Source: a virus
IMG/VR virus record: IMGVR_UViG_3300020283_000019
Coordinates: 1 to 28,796 of that record
DNA length: 28,796 bases
Strand: one strand, 5' to 3'
Position numbers and translations under genes: made by a program. A model generated the notes under the pieces. The model did not search any database. It was not told where the DNA came from and was given only the letters and a program-made list of their open reading frames with translations. Shown piece after piece: positions 1-8,218 of the stretch. Every line of letters begins with the position of its first letter. Position 1 is the stretch's first letter.

Positions 1-1049
1 CGTTTGCGGACCCATTCGAAACACGCTTTCATCCAATCGTATGCTTTAATTTTATTAATCCAAGCATAAGAATCCTCGTATTGTCTATGTTTATGTAACA
101 TATAAGCATTAACCATAGGTATTGCTACATCCCGTATAGACGGGTTTTGAAAAGTTTTTATTGGTCCCGTATATTCTTTAGTTGAAAATAATTCACCTGT
201 CGTTATAACATCATCAAACGCCTCGAAAAATAAATTTAATTCCCAGTGAAAAGTTTTAGAATGAGTTATTAAAGGTACAAGGTCTTTTTGTTTAATATAT
301 TCATAATCGTTTTTAGTAGAACGCCAACTATAAATATCAATAACGCCTAACTCTTTACAACGCTCCCAAACATCGTTTTGATAAACATGAAAACTATCGC
401 TAATTTGAGTATATTCACCAACAGCTATTTCTAGCCCCGCATATCGTAATCTCGAAGCGATATATTCTTGTAACATTGACATATGTACTGCGTTAGCACC
501 ATACGCTCCCCAAAGCATATCGTTCGAACGGTTACAAACAGTCATATTTAATTTTTTATCTCTAACTTTAAAATAAATATGGGTATTACAAGGCACGTCT
601 TTACCGTCCCTATCTAAATCTTCTTTAACGTCCCACATCTGTAACACTGCTCGTCTATCGTTAGGGTTACGATGTAACATAGCGATAATAATTTCTAATT
701 GATCTTTATCAAAATATTTTTTCCAACGCCAACCGTAAGCCCCCCATAAAGTTTCGTTATCATCAGAAAAATCTCGCATAGATTTTACAAAAAAAGTTAA
801 AGGTCTTAAATCGTTACGTCCATGTAACATCCATAGTCCTTCTATAAAATGGAAAAAAGGATTAGCGTCGCGTTTTTCACAAAACAATACACGTTCCGTA
901 GGTTTTTGATAGACCGTAGTTACTGGTTCTACTGCTTCTAGCGTCAACCCGTTTCTACTTTCTTGTTCTCGATAATTAGTTTTATCTAAAAAGAAATCGA
1001 CACCTAATCTAAAAGCGTCGTTTATATTTCGTGCGGTTATTACTTTCAT
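1..1049 (-). CDS. Thymidylate synthase-family protein, probable dUMP hydroxymethylase (3' end cut by window edge)
   Basis: The family transfers a one-carbon unit from methylene-tetrahydrofolate to C5 of a pyrimidine nucleotide. The ATG is at 1049-1047 and the frame stays open to position 1, so about 349 codons are seen and the C-terminus is missing. Visible family signatures are LWGAYGWRW (equivalent of the GPVYGxQWR block), DRRAVLQMWD (phosphate-binding Arg), VPCN with the catalytic Cys, NRSND (RSxD block), GAYGAN with an Asn where dUMP enzymes have Asn, and FHVY (HxY uridine contact). The retained Asn favours dUMP over dCMP. The start overlaps the stop of the next gene upstream by ATGA. That neighbour is an HMUDK/aGPT-family protein, so the product is more likely 5-hydroxymethyl-dUMP for a modified genome than ordinary dTMP. 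Plain thymidylate synthase cannot be excluded from sequence alone. Confidence 0.85.
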   Translation of the reverse strand, partial: MKVITARNINDAFRLGVDFFLDKTNYREQESRNGLTLEAVEPVTTVYQKPTERVLFCEKRDANPFFHFIEGLWMLHGRNDLRPLTFFVKSMRDFSDDNETLWGAYGWRWKKYFDKDQLEIIIAMLHRNPNDRRAVLQMWDVKEDLDRDGKDVPCNTHIYFKVRDKKLNMTVCNRSNDMLWGAYGANAVHMSMLQEYIASRLRYAGLEIAVGEYTQISDSFHVYQNDVWERCKELGVIDIYSWRSTKNDYEYIKQKDLVPLITHSKTFHWELNLFFEAFDDVITTGELFSTKEYTGPIKTFQNPSIRDVAIPMVNAYMLHKHRQYEDSYAWINKIKAYDWMKACFEWVRK

Positions 1050-1963
1050 AATTCGTATTTGCTTTTACCTGCTACTACATCCTCTACTATAGGCAAGTCG
1101 TTTTGTTTATAGATAGAACGTGTCCTACCCTCATTTTTAAGAATACGTGAGTATTTATCAAACTCACATAAACCCCCTTCTATCTCCCTTAATTCATAGT
1201 TAACAGAGTTTCTTTTAGTAACCCAAGAATTTCTTTCGAATGCTATTTTTAACAACTCTTGCATTTCACTGTTCCAATCATGACTACGTAAACAATAATC
1301 TAATGGTCTACCTGTTAAACGATTAAGACCTCGCATAGCTCCTGGACCTGCGTTAGCCCAAGTCATAATATCATTAGCTTCATCTAATAAATATGTATGT
1401 CTTAAATCAGTAACTACTTCATACGCCATAAATGGACCCATGTACGGGTAGTCTCGTAAAGTTTCCCAACAAAACTCTAAAGAAGACTCGTTTAATGTTT
1501 TCTTATTTTCTAATTTAGTTACTAAATAATCTTTATCATTCCACATATGACTTACACACTCAGCTACCCCTGTAACTTTATCCATACGGTTTGGAGTTTT
1601 AATAATATAAGAACCAGTAATCCATTTAGGTTGTTGTTTAATAAGTTCAATAGCTTTCTTCCTATCCCAGTTAAACAATAAATCATTTTCTATTAACGTT
1701 CTTCCTGTTTCTATTAAATTAAACCACCTAAAAATTATTACTGCCATAAAAACTCTAGGGTCGTCTCGTAATGGTTCTCTAATATGTTTTTTAAGCCACC
1801 GAGTAGTTCTATCTTCTTCTCGATACACTTGACAGAATTTAAACTCTTGTAAGATAGGATCATCAGTCCAAGGTGCGGGTAGACCGTTTTCTTTCTTTCT
1901 ACGAATACTTTCCCGTTCTTCTTGCCAATAAAAATATCTATCGAGTTCTTCTGCAATAAACAT
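1046..1963 (-). CDS. 5-hmdU DNA kinase helical domain / alpha-glutamyl-putrescinyl thymine pyrophosphorylase-like protein
   Basis: This 305-residue all-helical protein matches the family found in thymine-hypermodifying phages (HMUDK helical domain, also called aGPT-PPlase2). Signatures are FKFCQVYREEDRTTRWL (about 41-57), DDPRVFMAVIIFRWFN (67-82), GPFMAYEVVTDLR (176-188) and TWANAGPGAMRGLNR (201-215). Family members act on 5-hydroxymethyluracil already in DNA, by phosphorylating it or processing the activated base so that amino or sugar groups can be attached. I see no Walker A motif, so no separate P-loop kinase domain is fused here, and which chemical step it does is unclear. Its stop overlaps the TS-like gene by ATGA, and its start shares one base with the stop of the methyltransferase gene. 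The family call is strong; the exact reaction is inference. Confidence 0.8.
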   Translation of the reverse strand: MFIAEELDRYFYWQEERESIRRKKENGLPAPWTDDPILQEFKFCQVYREEDRTTRWLKKHIREPLRDDPRVFMAVIIFRWFNLIETGRTLIENDLLFNWDRKKAIELIKQQPKWITGSYIIKTPNRMDKVTGVAECVSHMWNDKDYLVTKLENKKTLNESSLEFCWETLRDYPYMGPFMAYEVVTDLRHTYLLDEANDIMTWANAGPGAMRGLNRLTGRPLDYCLRSHDWNSEMQELLKIAFERNSWVTKRNSVNYELREIEGGLCEFDKYSRILKNEGRTRSIYKQNDLPIVEDVVAGKSKYEL

Positions 1964-2814
1964 TACTTCTTAGTTAATCTCCAAGCACAGTTATTAGCGT
2001 GTTCAGGATACATAGTCGCTGCTGCCATACGTAAAAACTGTTTACCGAAACGCTCACTTAACATAATCATTTGTTCGTCTGACCACTCTATCTTTAAATC
2101 ACGAGTGCCATCAAACCTAGCTTTCTTTAAATTAGGCATTTGTATAAACGTACCCGTAACCGCTTCAATATTAAAGTTACGTTCTAGTTCTTCTTTTAGT
2201 TCTTCAAAGCCCCACTCATAAACGTGGTCTTCAGGTAACTTATCATTTGACCCGTCATGGTTAGGTGTAGAAACATAGCCCAGTGCGTCAGGTCGCATAA
2301 CCCTAGCTACATCATCTAACCATGCGGGTACAAACTCTCTACCCATATGTTCAATAACTTCGGTAGACCAAAAGAAATCTATACTTTCATCAGGTAAATC
2401 AAACACAGGGTTTACCGTTAAATCTTGTATTCTTATTTGTCCGTTAAAGTTTTTAAACCAAGTAGATTCTTCTAACCTACCTCCTGCGTTAGACCAAAAT
2501 TTATTTTCTAACTCACAAGCAGGGTCGATATCGTAACCATAATAAGAACGGATAATATCAGACTTTTTAACTACGTATGCTTTATATAAACAACGTAACG
2601 CCCAACACTCTCCACAACCAACTTCTAAAGTATCTAAGGGTCTACCCAACACTTTAGCTTCATCTATCGCTAAACTAGCAATTTTATCAAAACGACTCAT
2701 ATGAGCTAATTCATCTGGTCGCCAGTTACCTAGCACCCCTGCTGAAGCAAGGTCCATTCTAGTATTTTTACTGTCATTTTCATTGACAGTAAGTTTCTTT
2801 CTAATTGATGACAT
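1963..2814 (-). CDS. Class I SAM-dependent methyltransferase
   Basis: This 283-residue protein has a Rossmann-type methyltransferase core. Motif I is LEVGCGECW near residues 63-71. A following acidic region contains YYGYDID, and a post-motif block IDFFWSTEVIEHM and VMRPDALGYVSTPNHDG resembles the Methyltransf_11/12 families. No DNA methyltransferase motif such as DPPY or a catalytic PC is visible, so action on a small molecule, protein or modified base is as likely as on ordinary DNA. A good ribosome site (AAAGGAG) precedes the ATG, and a probable promoter lies in the 70-nt gap upstream. It is the first gene of the methyltransferase/HMUDK/TS group, which suggests a part in DNA hypermodification, but that is context only. 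Confidence 0.75.
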   Translation of the reverse strand: MSSIRKKLTVNENDSKNTRMDLASAGVLGNWRPDELAHMSRFDKIASLAIDEAKVLGRPLDTLEVGCGECWALRCLYKAYVVKKSDIIRSYYGYDIDPACELENKFWSNAGGRLEESTWFKNFNGQIRIQDLTVNPVFDLPDESIDFFWSTEVIEHMGREFVPAWLDDVARVMRPDALGYVSTPNHDGSNDKLPEDHVYEWGFEELKEELERNFNIEAVTGTFIQMPNLKKARFDGTRDLKIEWSDEQMIMLSERFGKQFLRMAAATMYPEHANNCAWRLTKK

Positions 2815-2848
2815 ATATTCTCCTTTCTAAAAAATTAATCACATATTT

Positions 2849-2878
2849 ATTATCCTTTACTTTTATATGCAAAGTAAA
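2849..2878 (-). promoter_or_regulatory. Candidate sigma70-like promoter for the DNA-modification genes
   Basis: In the gap after the helicase stop, the minus strand reads TTTACT (2878-2873), an 18-nt spacer and GATAAT (2854-2849), 35 nt before the methyltransferase ATG. The same TTTACT in the same 10-mer CTTTACTTTG occurs at the promoter in front of the gene starting at 8160. No transcription data support it. Confidence 0.45.
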
Positions 2879-2879
2879 G
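2855..2879. repeat. Inverted repeat with 9-bp arms, candidate operator
   Basis: CTTTACTTT (2855-2863) and AAAGTAAAG (2871-2879) are perfect inverted arms around a 7-nt spacer. They lie across the -35 element and spacer of the promoter just described, so repressor binding there would block it. As a transcript hairpin it comes right after the helicase stop, but no U-run follows and the stem is AT-rich, so I do not call it a terminator. Confidence 0.45.
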
Positions 2880-2884
2880 AACTT

Positions 2885-4381
2885 TTATACTTGATAGCAG
2901 CGTGTTGTTTTAGGCTCAATCAAATATAAATTCTCTTTCGTTCTAGTAATACCTACATAAAACACTCTATTTTCATCATCAGGATTACGTTGGTAGTTTT
3001 TATAAACTCGTGCCGTAATATCCGTTAATAGCACTACATTAGTTGCTTCTCCACCTTTTGCTGCATGAATAGTAGATAAACGTATACGTGGTTCTTTTGT
3101 TATTTTTTCTCCTCTACGTAACATGGCTCGTATATAACTTATTTCTTTTACACTTAACATAGTAAAAGCATCATACCAACGACCTTCAGGTAAATCAGGA
3201 AACATATTTTTTAAATCTTGATACTGCATGGTTAAATCAGCATCAACCACCTCTAGTTTTTTACTATCTTTAATTCGCATATATTTCAAAATATTTATAC
3301 ATTCAACCATGGGTATTGTTCTACCTTGATTTAGTCGTTCCCAATTTATTACGGCTCTGATTTTCTTTTCAGAGATACTAGGTCTACCTTTTACTTCAAA
3401 AAACCAACCTTGATTTCTACAATACTCGTCTACTTCTTCTAATAAATAATTAGTCCTAGCTAACACTAGCCACTCACCTTCTTCCATATTTACTAATTCA
3501 ATAGTTGGTTCCCAACGTACGGTGCCTTGTTCTTTTCTAGGCGTCCATTCTTTATAGATTCTAGAACGTACTTGGTCGATACAACGTTTAGCTACTTCAT
3601 GCACTTCTAAAGGTACGCGATATGATTGTTTTAAGACTAAAGCATTGTTAGAGTTTTTAATTAAATACTCAACATCTGCCCCTGCCCATTTATAAATTGC
3701 TTGATCATCATCACCTGCAACATAAATACGGTCAGCTTTTTCTGTTAGTTTACGTACTACCGCCCATTGTAACGGTGATAAATCTTGAGCTTCGTCTACG
3801 AACATAACATCTAATTTAGGCACATCACCACGTAATAAAAATTGTTGTAACATATCTGTATAATCAACTAATAATCTATCTTCTTTAAACAAACGTAGCC
3901 CTCTAGCGTAACGTTCTAACTCAAACCACCCTACTGCGTCTTCTACTTCGTGCCATTGTTGTTCTAACGGTATCTCTCGCATACGAGCTAAGTTTTCTAT
4001 AAACGCTAAACGATCATCATGTGTCATAGCAAACAGATGTCCATCATCTGAATTAGTGCGTCCTGTTAAACGAATATTTAATTTTTCATTTAAATCTAAT
4101 ATATCGGAATGACTTATAACACTTTCTCTACTTAGTCCTAGTTGTCTAAACGCTAACGAATGTAACGTTCTAAAAAACGGTAAATCTTTATTAGCAATAT
4201 TAAAACGTTGCATAGCCCTTTCTTTACCCTCGTTTACGGCTTTTTTAGTAAATGTAAAAAAGCCAATACTTTCTGGTTTTGTACCTTTTTCTAACTCATC
4301 TTCTATTAACCCTAATAAAGTGCTGGTTTTACCCGTTCCAGGAGGTCCAAGAATTACTTGAGTATGAGCAGGTAATGTCAT
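2885..4381 (-). CDS. UvrD/Rep-like superfamily 1 DNA helicase
   Basis: This is an ATP-driven helicase, probably 3'-5', used in replication or recombination of the phage genome. Its 498 residues contain the SF1 motifs in order: Walker A GPPGTGKT near residues 12-19, a Q/Ia region with FFTFTKKAV, the Walker B DEAQDLS, motif III GDDDQAIYKWAGA, motif IV QSYRVP, motif V STIHAAKGGEATNVV and motif VI FYVGITRTKENLYL. It is shorter than bacterial UvrD (about 720 residues), as is usual for phage versions, and lacks the long 1B/2B insertions. The ATG overlaps the stop of the AlkB-like gene by ATGA, placing it in the replication operon. Confidence 0.9.
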   Translation of the reverse strand: MTLPAHTQVILGPPGTGKTSTLLGLIEDELEKGTKPESIGFFTFTKKAVNEGKERAMQRFNIANKDLPFFRTLHSLAFRQLGLSRESVISHSDILDLNEKLNIRLTGRTNSDDGHLFAMTHDDRLAFIENLARMREIPLEQQWHEVEDAVGWFELERYARGLRLFKEDRLLVDYTDMLQQFLLRGDVPKLDVMFVDEAQDLSPLQWAVVRKLTEKADRIYVAGDDDQAIYKWAGADVEYLIKNSNNALVLKQSYRVPLEVHEVAKRCIDQVRSRIYKEWTPRKEQGTVRWEPTIELVNMEEGEWLVLARTNYLLEEVDEYCRNQGWFFEVKGRPSISEKKIRAVINWERLNQGRTIPMVECINILKYMRIKDSKKLEVVDADLTMQYQDLKNMFPDLPEGRWYDAFTMLSVKEISYIRAMLRRGEKITKEPRIRLSTIHAAKGGEATNVVLLTDITARVYKNYQRNPDDENRVFYVGITRTKENLYLIEPKTTRCYQV

Positions 4382-4959
4382 ATCCCTGTCCTAAAAGTTA
4401 AATTTACTCGCTCCCCACCACCTACAACATCAGGCACTGCATGGGTAGCTTTCATCTGTGAGTGACCATCAAACACGAAGGTATCACCATTTTCCATTAA
4501 ATAATTAGTCAATCTTTTCTTAGCTATATAGTTTGTGTTGATTTTACTGGTCGCGGTATGTTCTTTAATATTACGTTTATATTCTTGCCACTGAAACACT
4601 CTAGGTGAGCCGAAAGATATAGACACAACTAAATCGTCTAAGGTAGGTACAGTATCAGAATGATGTGGTATACCTTTACCATCAACGCCATAGTAACCAC
4701 ATAAACAAAAATTAAAATCAACGGTTCTACCAAATTCTTGTTTTATAAAAGTTTCTAAATTACCTTTGATATAATTCATTGGTTGTGTCCAAGGTACAGG
4801 TTTATACAACCTACCTGCGTATTCAAAATTAGCAGTACCAAATGCTTTAGTTTTTCTACCTTGTATATCTTTTCCGTTAAATTTTCTATTTACGGGTTCG
4901 TCCCATTCTGTTATTAATGGGTTAAATCCGTTAAATTTACTTTTATAAAATTTAATCAT
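4378..4959 (-). CDS. AlkB-like 2-oxoglutarate/Fe(II) dioxygenase
   Basis: Enzymes of this family use iron and 2-oxoglutarate to oxidise alkyl groups on nucleic acid bases. This 193-residue protein has the facial triad H100-S101-D102 (in IPHHSDT) and a distal H173 (in ATHAVP). The 2-oxoglutarate-binding block is ERVNLTFR with R184 and R190, which closely matches the RISLTFR end of AlkB. The central FCLCGYYGVDGKGIPHHSD corresponds to AlkB NxYxxGxxxIxxHxD. It overlaps both neighbours by ATGA, between an AEP primase and a helicase. The likely role is repair of alkylated phage DNA. Oxidation of a modified thymine is a weaker possibility suggested by the hypermodification genes downstream. Confidence 0.8.
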   Translation of the reverse strand: MIKFYKSKFNGFNPLITEWDEPVNRKFNGKDIQGRKTKAFGTANFEYAGRLYKPVPWTQPMNYIKGNLETFIKQEFGRTVDFNFCLCGYYGVDGKGIPHHSDTVPTLDDLVVSISFGSPRVFQWQEYKRNIKEHTATSKINTNYIAKKRLTNYLMENGDTFVFDGHSQMKATHAVPDVVGGGERVNLTFRTGI

Positions 4960-6479
4960 AATAAACTATCATCAAAATTAGGTAAGTCATGTTCCTCGTC
5001 TTGAGCTACAAATTCATCTATATACCAAACGTTTACACCTTTGCCTTTAATATTAAAAAAGTATGGTTCTCCGTTTAATTGTTTTAATTTAGAAGTCAAC
5101 CGATTACGTTGATATTCTTTAAAATTGTGTCTATGTAGATACTCCATTAAATCTGCTAACCTAAAATAAGTTTTGCCTTTATTAGTCCAAGGTTTATGTA
5201 ATAGTAATTCATCACGTTCTCTAGCAGGTCGTTCGGTACAAAAAGACTCTAGTAGCTCCATGAAGTGTCCTTCGGTAGAAGATTCTTTAGGTACTTCAAC
5301 CACAGTTAATGCGTCTAATAATTGTTGTATTATTTGTCTCCAAACGTTTTCTTTTACCTTCGGCGGTATTTTATTTAACGCGTCCATACACTTACGTTGA
5401 AACCTATTTTGATTTAACAAATCATCTGTTTCTAATTCTAACCTGCCTCCTTCTACATCTAAAAACCATATCGGCGGGTCACTGTCTTGTTTAGTTAAAT
5501 TACTAAACAAAGGCGTACCACCATTAGCCCCTATGCCGTGTTTTCTAGTTCTACAAAGAGGGCTATTACAATGACTCGCTATTGGCTGATCATTACACCG
5601 ATAAAAATAATCCTTACGTTGTAATTGTTTACCTATCGTTAATACTTCTTGTGCTCCTAATGGCGGTTGCATATATTGCATATTTACATCTTCTAAACGT
5701 TTTTCCCAATCGTCAGGATATTTCTTACGTAAAAACACACCTACGTTAAATAGTCCAGAGTTTCTTGTACCTTTAGGAAAACCCTGCACTACTAAGTGCT
5801 GTAGACAAGGCGGTGCTTGGTCTAACCAATCAACGTCTTCTGTTAAAGGCGTTGCTTCATAACTTTCTAAATCAGCTTTACTAAACGTAATTTTCTCAGC
5901 GTATGCTAAAAACTCCTCAGGAGTTAGAGCTTGACCTTTTTCACCATAAGCGTATCTTGTAGAGTTTTCACCTCCGAAGTACGGCATATTTAAAGTGCTC
6001 CCTCTATCTCCACGTTCTAACAATAACTGTGTTTGTTTAGGAAATATCTCTGCTTGTCCGAAACCGATAGAAGCTGCCAGTTGACGTAACTTACGTTGTA
6101 ATAAACTAGCGGACACAGGTTCATCTATAAAAAGATAAATATGTGCCCCACCACTTTTACTACGACAAAGCACCAACGGTAATTTATGTTTAACTAATTT
6201 TTTAGCTAATCCTTTTAAATCTAATTGATATTCATCAACGTCTATAGCACCCCAAACACAAGTATTGTTTTCGTCTATAGGTACAATCCCTACACTTTGT
6301 TTACCTGACAAATGACCTTCCCATAATTTTAGAAGATCATCGTCAGATAACTCTTTAGAGATAGTTACATTTTTTCCGTTTGCTTTACCGTCCTCTCGCA
6401 GATCATCAGTAGCTGTGAACGTCCCGTATGCTTGGCGTAGCCCCGCATATCGTATAGCAAATTCCTCTGCTAACGACAT
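4956..6479 (-). CDS. Archaeo-eukaryotic primase (AEP/PrimPol-like) with C-terminal cysteine domain
   Basis: The protein probably makes primers for phage replication. In its 507 residues the AEP signatures are IDVDEY with metal-binding D80 and D82, SKSGGAHIYLF with H113, and the third acidic residue E144 in AEIFPKQ. This resembles the TOTE-type primase group. Further on are PPC (C223), YRC (C293), SHC (C302) and PLC (C307), followed by a GIG motif. The spacing, with PPC early and three later Cys, recalls the iron-sulfur C-terminal domain of the eukaryotic primase large subunit PriL. The last 110 residues look like a winged-helix region. No helicase domain is fused; separate helicases lie nearby. 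The primase call is firm and the PriL comparison tentative. Confidence 0.85.
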   Translation of the reverse strand: MSLAEEFAIRYAGLRQAYGTFTATDDLREDGKANGKNVTISKELSDDDLLKLWEGHLSGKQSVGIVPIDENNTCVWGAIDVDEYQLDLKGLAKKLVKHKLPLVLCRSKSGGAHIYLFIDEPVSASLLQRKLRQLAASIGFGQAEIFPKQTQLLLERGDRGSTLNMPYFGGENSTRYAYGEKGQALTPEEFLAYAEKITFSKADLESYEATPLTEDVDWLDQAPPCLQHLVVQGFPKGTRNSGLFNVGVFLRKKYPDDWEKRLEDVNMQYMQPPLGAQEVLTIGKQLQRKDYFYRCNDQPIASHCNSPLCRTRKHGIGANGGTPLFSNLTKQDSDPPIWFLDVEGGRLELETDDLLNQNRFQRKCMDALNKIPPKVKENVWRQIIQQLLDALTVVEVPKESSTEGHFMELLESFCTERPARERDELLLHKPWTNKGKTYFRLADLMEYLHRHNFKEYQRNRLTSKLKQLNGEPYFFNIKGKGVNVWYIDEFVAQDEEHDLPNFDDSLL

Positions 6480-6493
6480 AAAATATCTCCCGA

Positions 6494-7267
6494 TTAGATA
6501 GTTTCATTTAACGTAATATCTTCAGCTTGTTCTTGTTTTACTTGAACTTCACCTGACCTAGCCGCCGACATAAACTCTTTAGCGATTTTAGCTATATCTA
6601 AATCAGTAGCCGAAGTTTGATTTACACTATAACCGTGCCACGTACCTTTATCGTTAGATTGGGTAGTAGAAGATAAGTTATAGGTATAAGCAAACATAGG
6701 AGCTTCTACAGACTCTCCTTTAGAGTTTTGTACTCTAGCCATACGTAACATAGTAAGCCATTTTCTAGCCACTCCTAACTGAGTAGAAGTAAATGCTAAT
6801 ACTGCTTGTTGTGGAGTAGGGTCAGTAATCAATACAAAAAACTGTGCCGTTTCTACTATTTCGTTACCCTCAGGTGTGTAGTATCTTCTAGATTCTTCGT
6901 CACGTTTACACTTACTAAGTATAGACATATCGTGTCCAGCATTTACTAAGCCACCACCTTTTTCTCTAGGAATCCACTCGATAAACTTTTTATTATAGGC
7001 ACAAGGCACAATACTTATACCTTTCTCACCATCGTAAGTTTCACCAGTAACAGTATTATATAAATCTCCTGCACTAGCTCCTTCTACATAGTTACCGCTA
7101 GATTTTATTAACTGCGGGGACATGGGTTGCAATACGCGAATAAACGGTATCGCAAAGTCTTCCGTAGTAGTTTCCTCTAGTCCTGTACCTCCCGATAATA
7201 AAGTATCATCGAAAGTTGTTATCGCTGTGTTTTGACTCTCAGCTATTTGAGTTTTTTCTTCTGGCAT
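6494..7267 (-). CDS. Conserved phage protein, possible single-stranded DNA-binding role
   Basis: This 257-residue protein has an acidic, low-complexity first 35 residues. A mixed beta region follows with IPFIRVLQPMSPQL, GDLYNTVTGETYDG, and KKFIEWIPREKGGG, and the end is acidic again (QAEDITLNETI). I recall similar proteins in many marine phages next to replication genes, usually without a function. The acidic tail and the position directly before a primase would suit an ssDNA-binding protein, but I see no OB-fold signature I can point to. A 14-nt gap with a ribosome site separates it from the primase gene. Confidence 0.55.
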   Translation of the reverse strand: MPEEKTQIAESQNTAITTFDDTLLSGGTGLEETTTEDFAIPFIRVLQPMSPQLIKSSGNYVEGASAGDLYNTVTGETYDGEKGISIVPCAYNKKFIEWIPREKGGGLVNAGHDMSILSKCKRDEESRRYYTPEGNEIVETAQFFVLITDPTPQQAVLAFTSTQLGVARKWLTMLRMARVQNSKGESVEAPMFAYTYNLSSTTQSNDKGTWHGYSVNQTSATDLDIAKIAKEFMSAARSGEVQVKQEQAEDITLNETI

Positions 7268-7268
7268 A

Positions 7269-7841
7269 TTAATCCTTTTTAATAGTTGCTTTAGTACCTA
7301 TATAGATACCAAATGGTTCTGATGGAATGTCCTTCCCCGTAGTAAGTTGTTCTTTTACGAACGCTTTTAACGTACTAGGATGAACGCTTTGTTTTATTTG
7401 TGGGTCTAGTCCACGGGTTTTAAGAGCTTCTACGGTCTGATCAACCGCTTCACTTTCTTCACGATTAAATTTAACTAAAACTTCGTTTTTAATTAAACCT
7501 TCGTGTCCGTTATCTATCAACCACCTATACGCTACCTCTTGATTAGCTTTAGAAATATGAGCACTATAAAACTCTCCAACGGATATTTTTTCACCCGTGC
7601 TAAGAGTAATCTCATTTAGACCTGCTGCTGCCATAGCGTCAGGTAGCTCTTGTTCTGAAGTTAATCTAAGTTCTTCTTTTTTAGCTTTTACATCTAGTTC
7701 TAGCTGTTCTAGTTCTTTAGCTAGTTGTAGCTGTTTATTGGCTAAAACAGAAACGGTAGATAACTCGCTATCGGAAACTTCGTTATTCCATTCCTGGACG
7801 CCGTCTTCCCCAACAAGTTCTTCGAACGTAGGTTTAGTCAT
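7269..7841 (-). CDS. Conserved phage protein with N-terminal coiled coil
   Basis: This 190-residue protein of unknown function has two visible parts. Residues 28-65 form a heptad-rich segment (LANKQLQLAKELEQLELD, then KAKKEEL) that should be a coiled coil. The C-terminal 100 residues carry AYRWLIDNGHEGLIKNEV, a charged helix, and QSVHPSTLKAFVKEQL followed by GIYIGTKATIK. I recall this C-terminal block from many phages, always near replication genes. It starts inside the end of the upstream gene (8-nt overlap) and is almost contiguous with the next one, so it belongs to the replication operon. Confidence 0.55.
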   Translation of the reverse strand: MTKPTFEELVGEDGVQEWNNEVSDSELSTVSVLANKQLQLAKELEQLELDVKAKKEELRLTSEQELPDAMAAAGLNEITLSTGEKISVGEFYSAHISKANQEVAYRWLIDNGHEGLIKNEVLVKFNREESEAVDQTVEALKTRGLDPQIKQSVHPSTLKAFVKEQLTTGKDIPSEPFGIYIGTKATIKKD

Positions 7842-8160
7842 CTAACTCTCCTTTCTGATGTAGGTCGATTTCAACAGGATAATAAATACCCTCTTGTCTA
7901 TCCCATTTAAGAATATTAAATCTTCCTCGATTAAAATACGCAGCGATTGAACACGCCACACCTATTGCCGCAGGATCACCAATCAGAAGTAAATAATCTT
8001 CTGTTTTATAATCTTGTAAGATTTTTTTCATCCTACGTACCGAAGGAGAAGCACTTAACATGATTTGAGTATTAGAAGGTAATAGGACTTCGAAGTCGCC
8101 ATACTGCCGAGCAGAGGCGATATTTCGTCCTGGAACTTCTTGAACAACATATACTGTCAT
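7834..8160 (-). CDS. Small conserved phage protein, first gene of the replication operon
   Basis: This 108-residue protein of unknown function reads as a compact alpha/beta fold: MTVYVVQEVPGRNIASA, a strand-like FEVLLPSN, SPSVRRMKKILQDY as a helix, and DYLLLIGDPAAIGVACSIAA. The LIGDPAAIGVA stretch recalls a nucleotide-binding loop but lacks a GxxxxGK motif. The ATG has a strong ribosome site (AGAAAGGAGAAAC) and a promoter lies 30-58 nt upstream, so it is likely the leading gene of the operon that runs down to position 1. Confidence 0.55.
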   Translation of the reverse strand: MTVYVVQEVPGRNIASARQYGDFEVLLPSNTQIMLSASPSVRRMKKILQDYKTEDYLLLIGDPAAIGVACSIAAYFNRGRFNILKWDRQEGIYYPVEIDLHQKGELDD

Positions 8161-8189
8161 GTTTCTCCTTTCTAATTTCTAGTAATTAA

Positions 8190-8218
8190 ATAATATATAT
8201 CAGTAACGACAAAGTAAA
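8190..8218 (-). promoter_or_regulatory. Candidate sigma70-like promoter of the replication operon
   Basis: The minus strand reads TTTACT (8218-8213), a 17-nt spacer and TATTAT (8195-8190), 30 nt before the ATG at 8160. The -10 matches the consensus at five of six bases and the spacing is ideal. The -35 sits inside CTTTACTTTG, shared exactly with the promoter before the methyltransferase gene. Confidence 0.55.

Noticed and set aside
1738-2221. Short open frames within the HMUDK/aGPT-like and methyltransferase genes
   Set aside because: Both overlap strongly supported genes in other frames and lack any motif.
2855-2879. The inverted repeat as a rho-independent terminator for the helicase gene
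   Set aside because: The stem is AT-rich and is followed by GATAATAA, not by a T-run; an operator or promoter-overlapping site fits better.
5173-5494. Plus-strand open frames within the primase gene
   Set aside because: They are antisense to a well-supported AEP primase, have no recognisable domain and no ribosome site; they follow from base composition.
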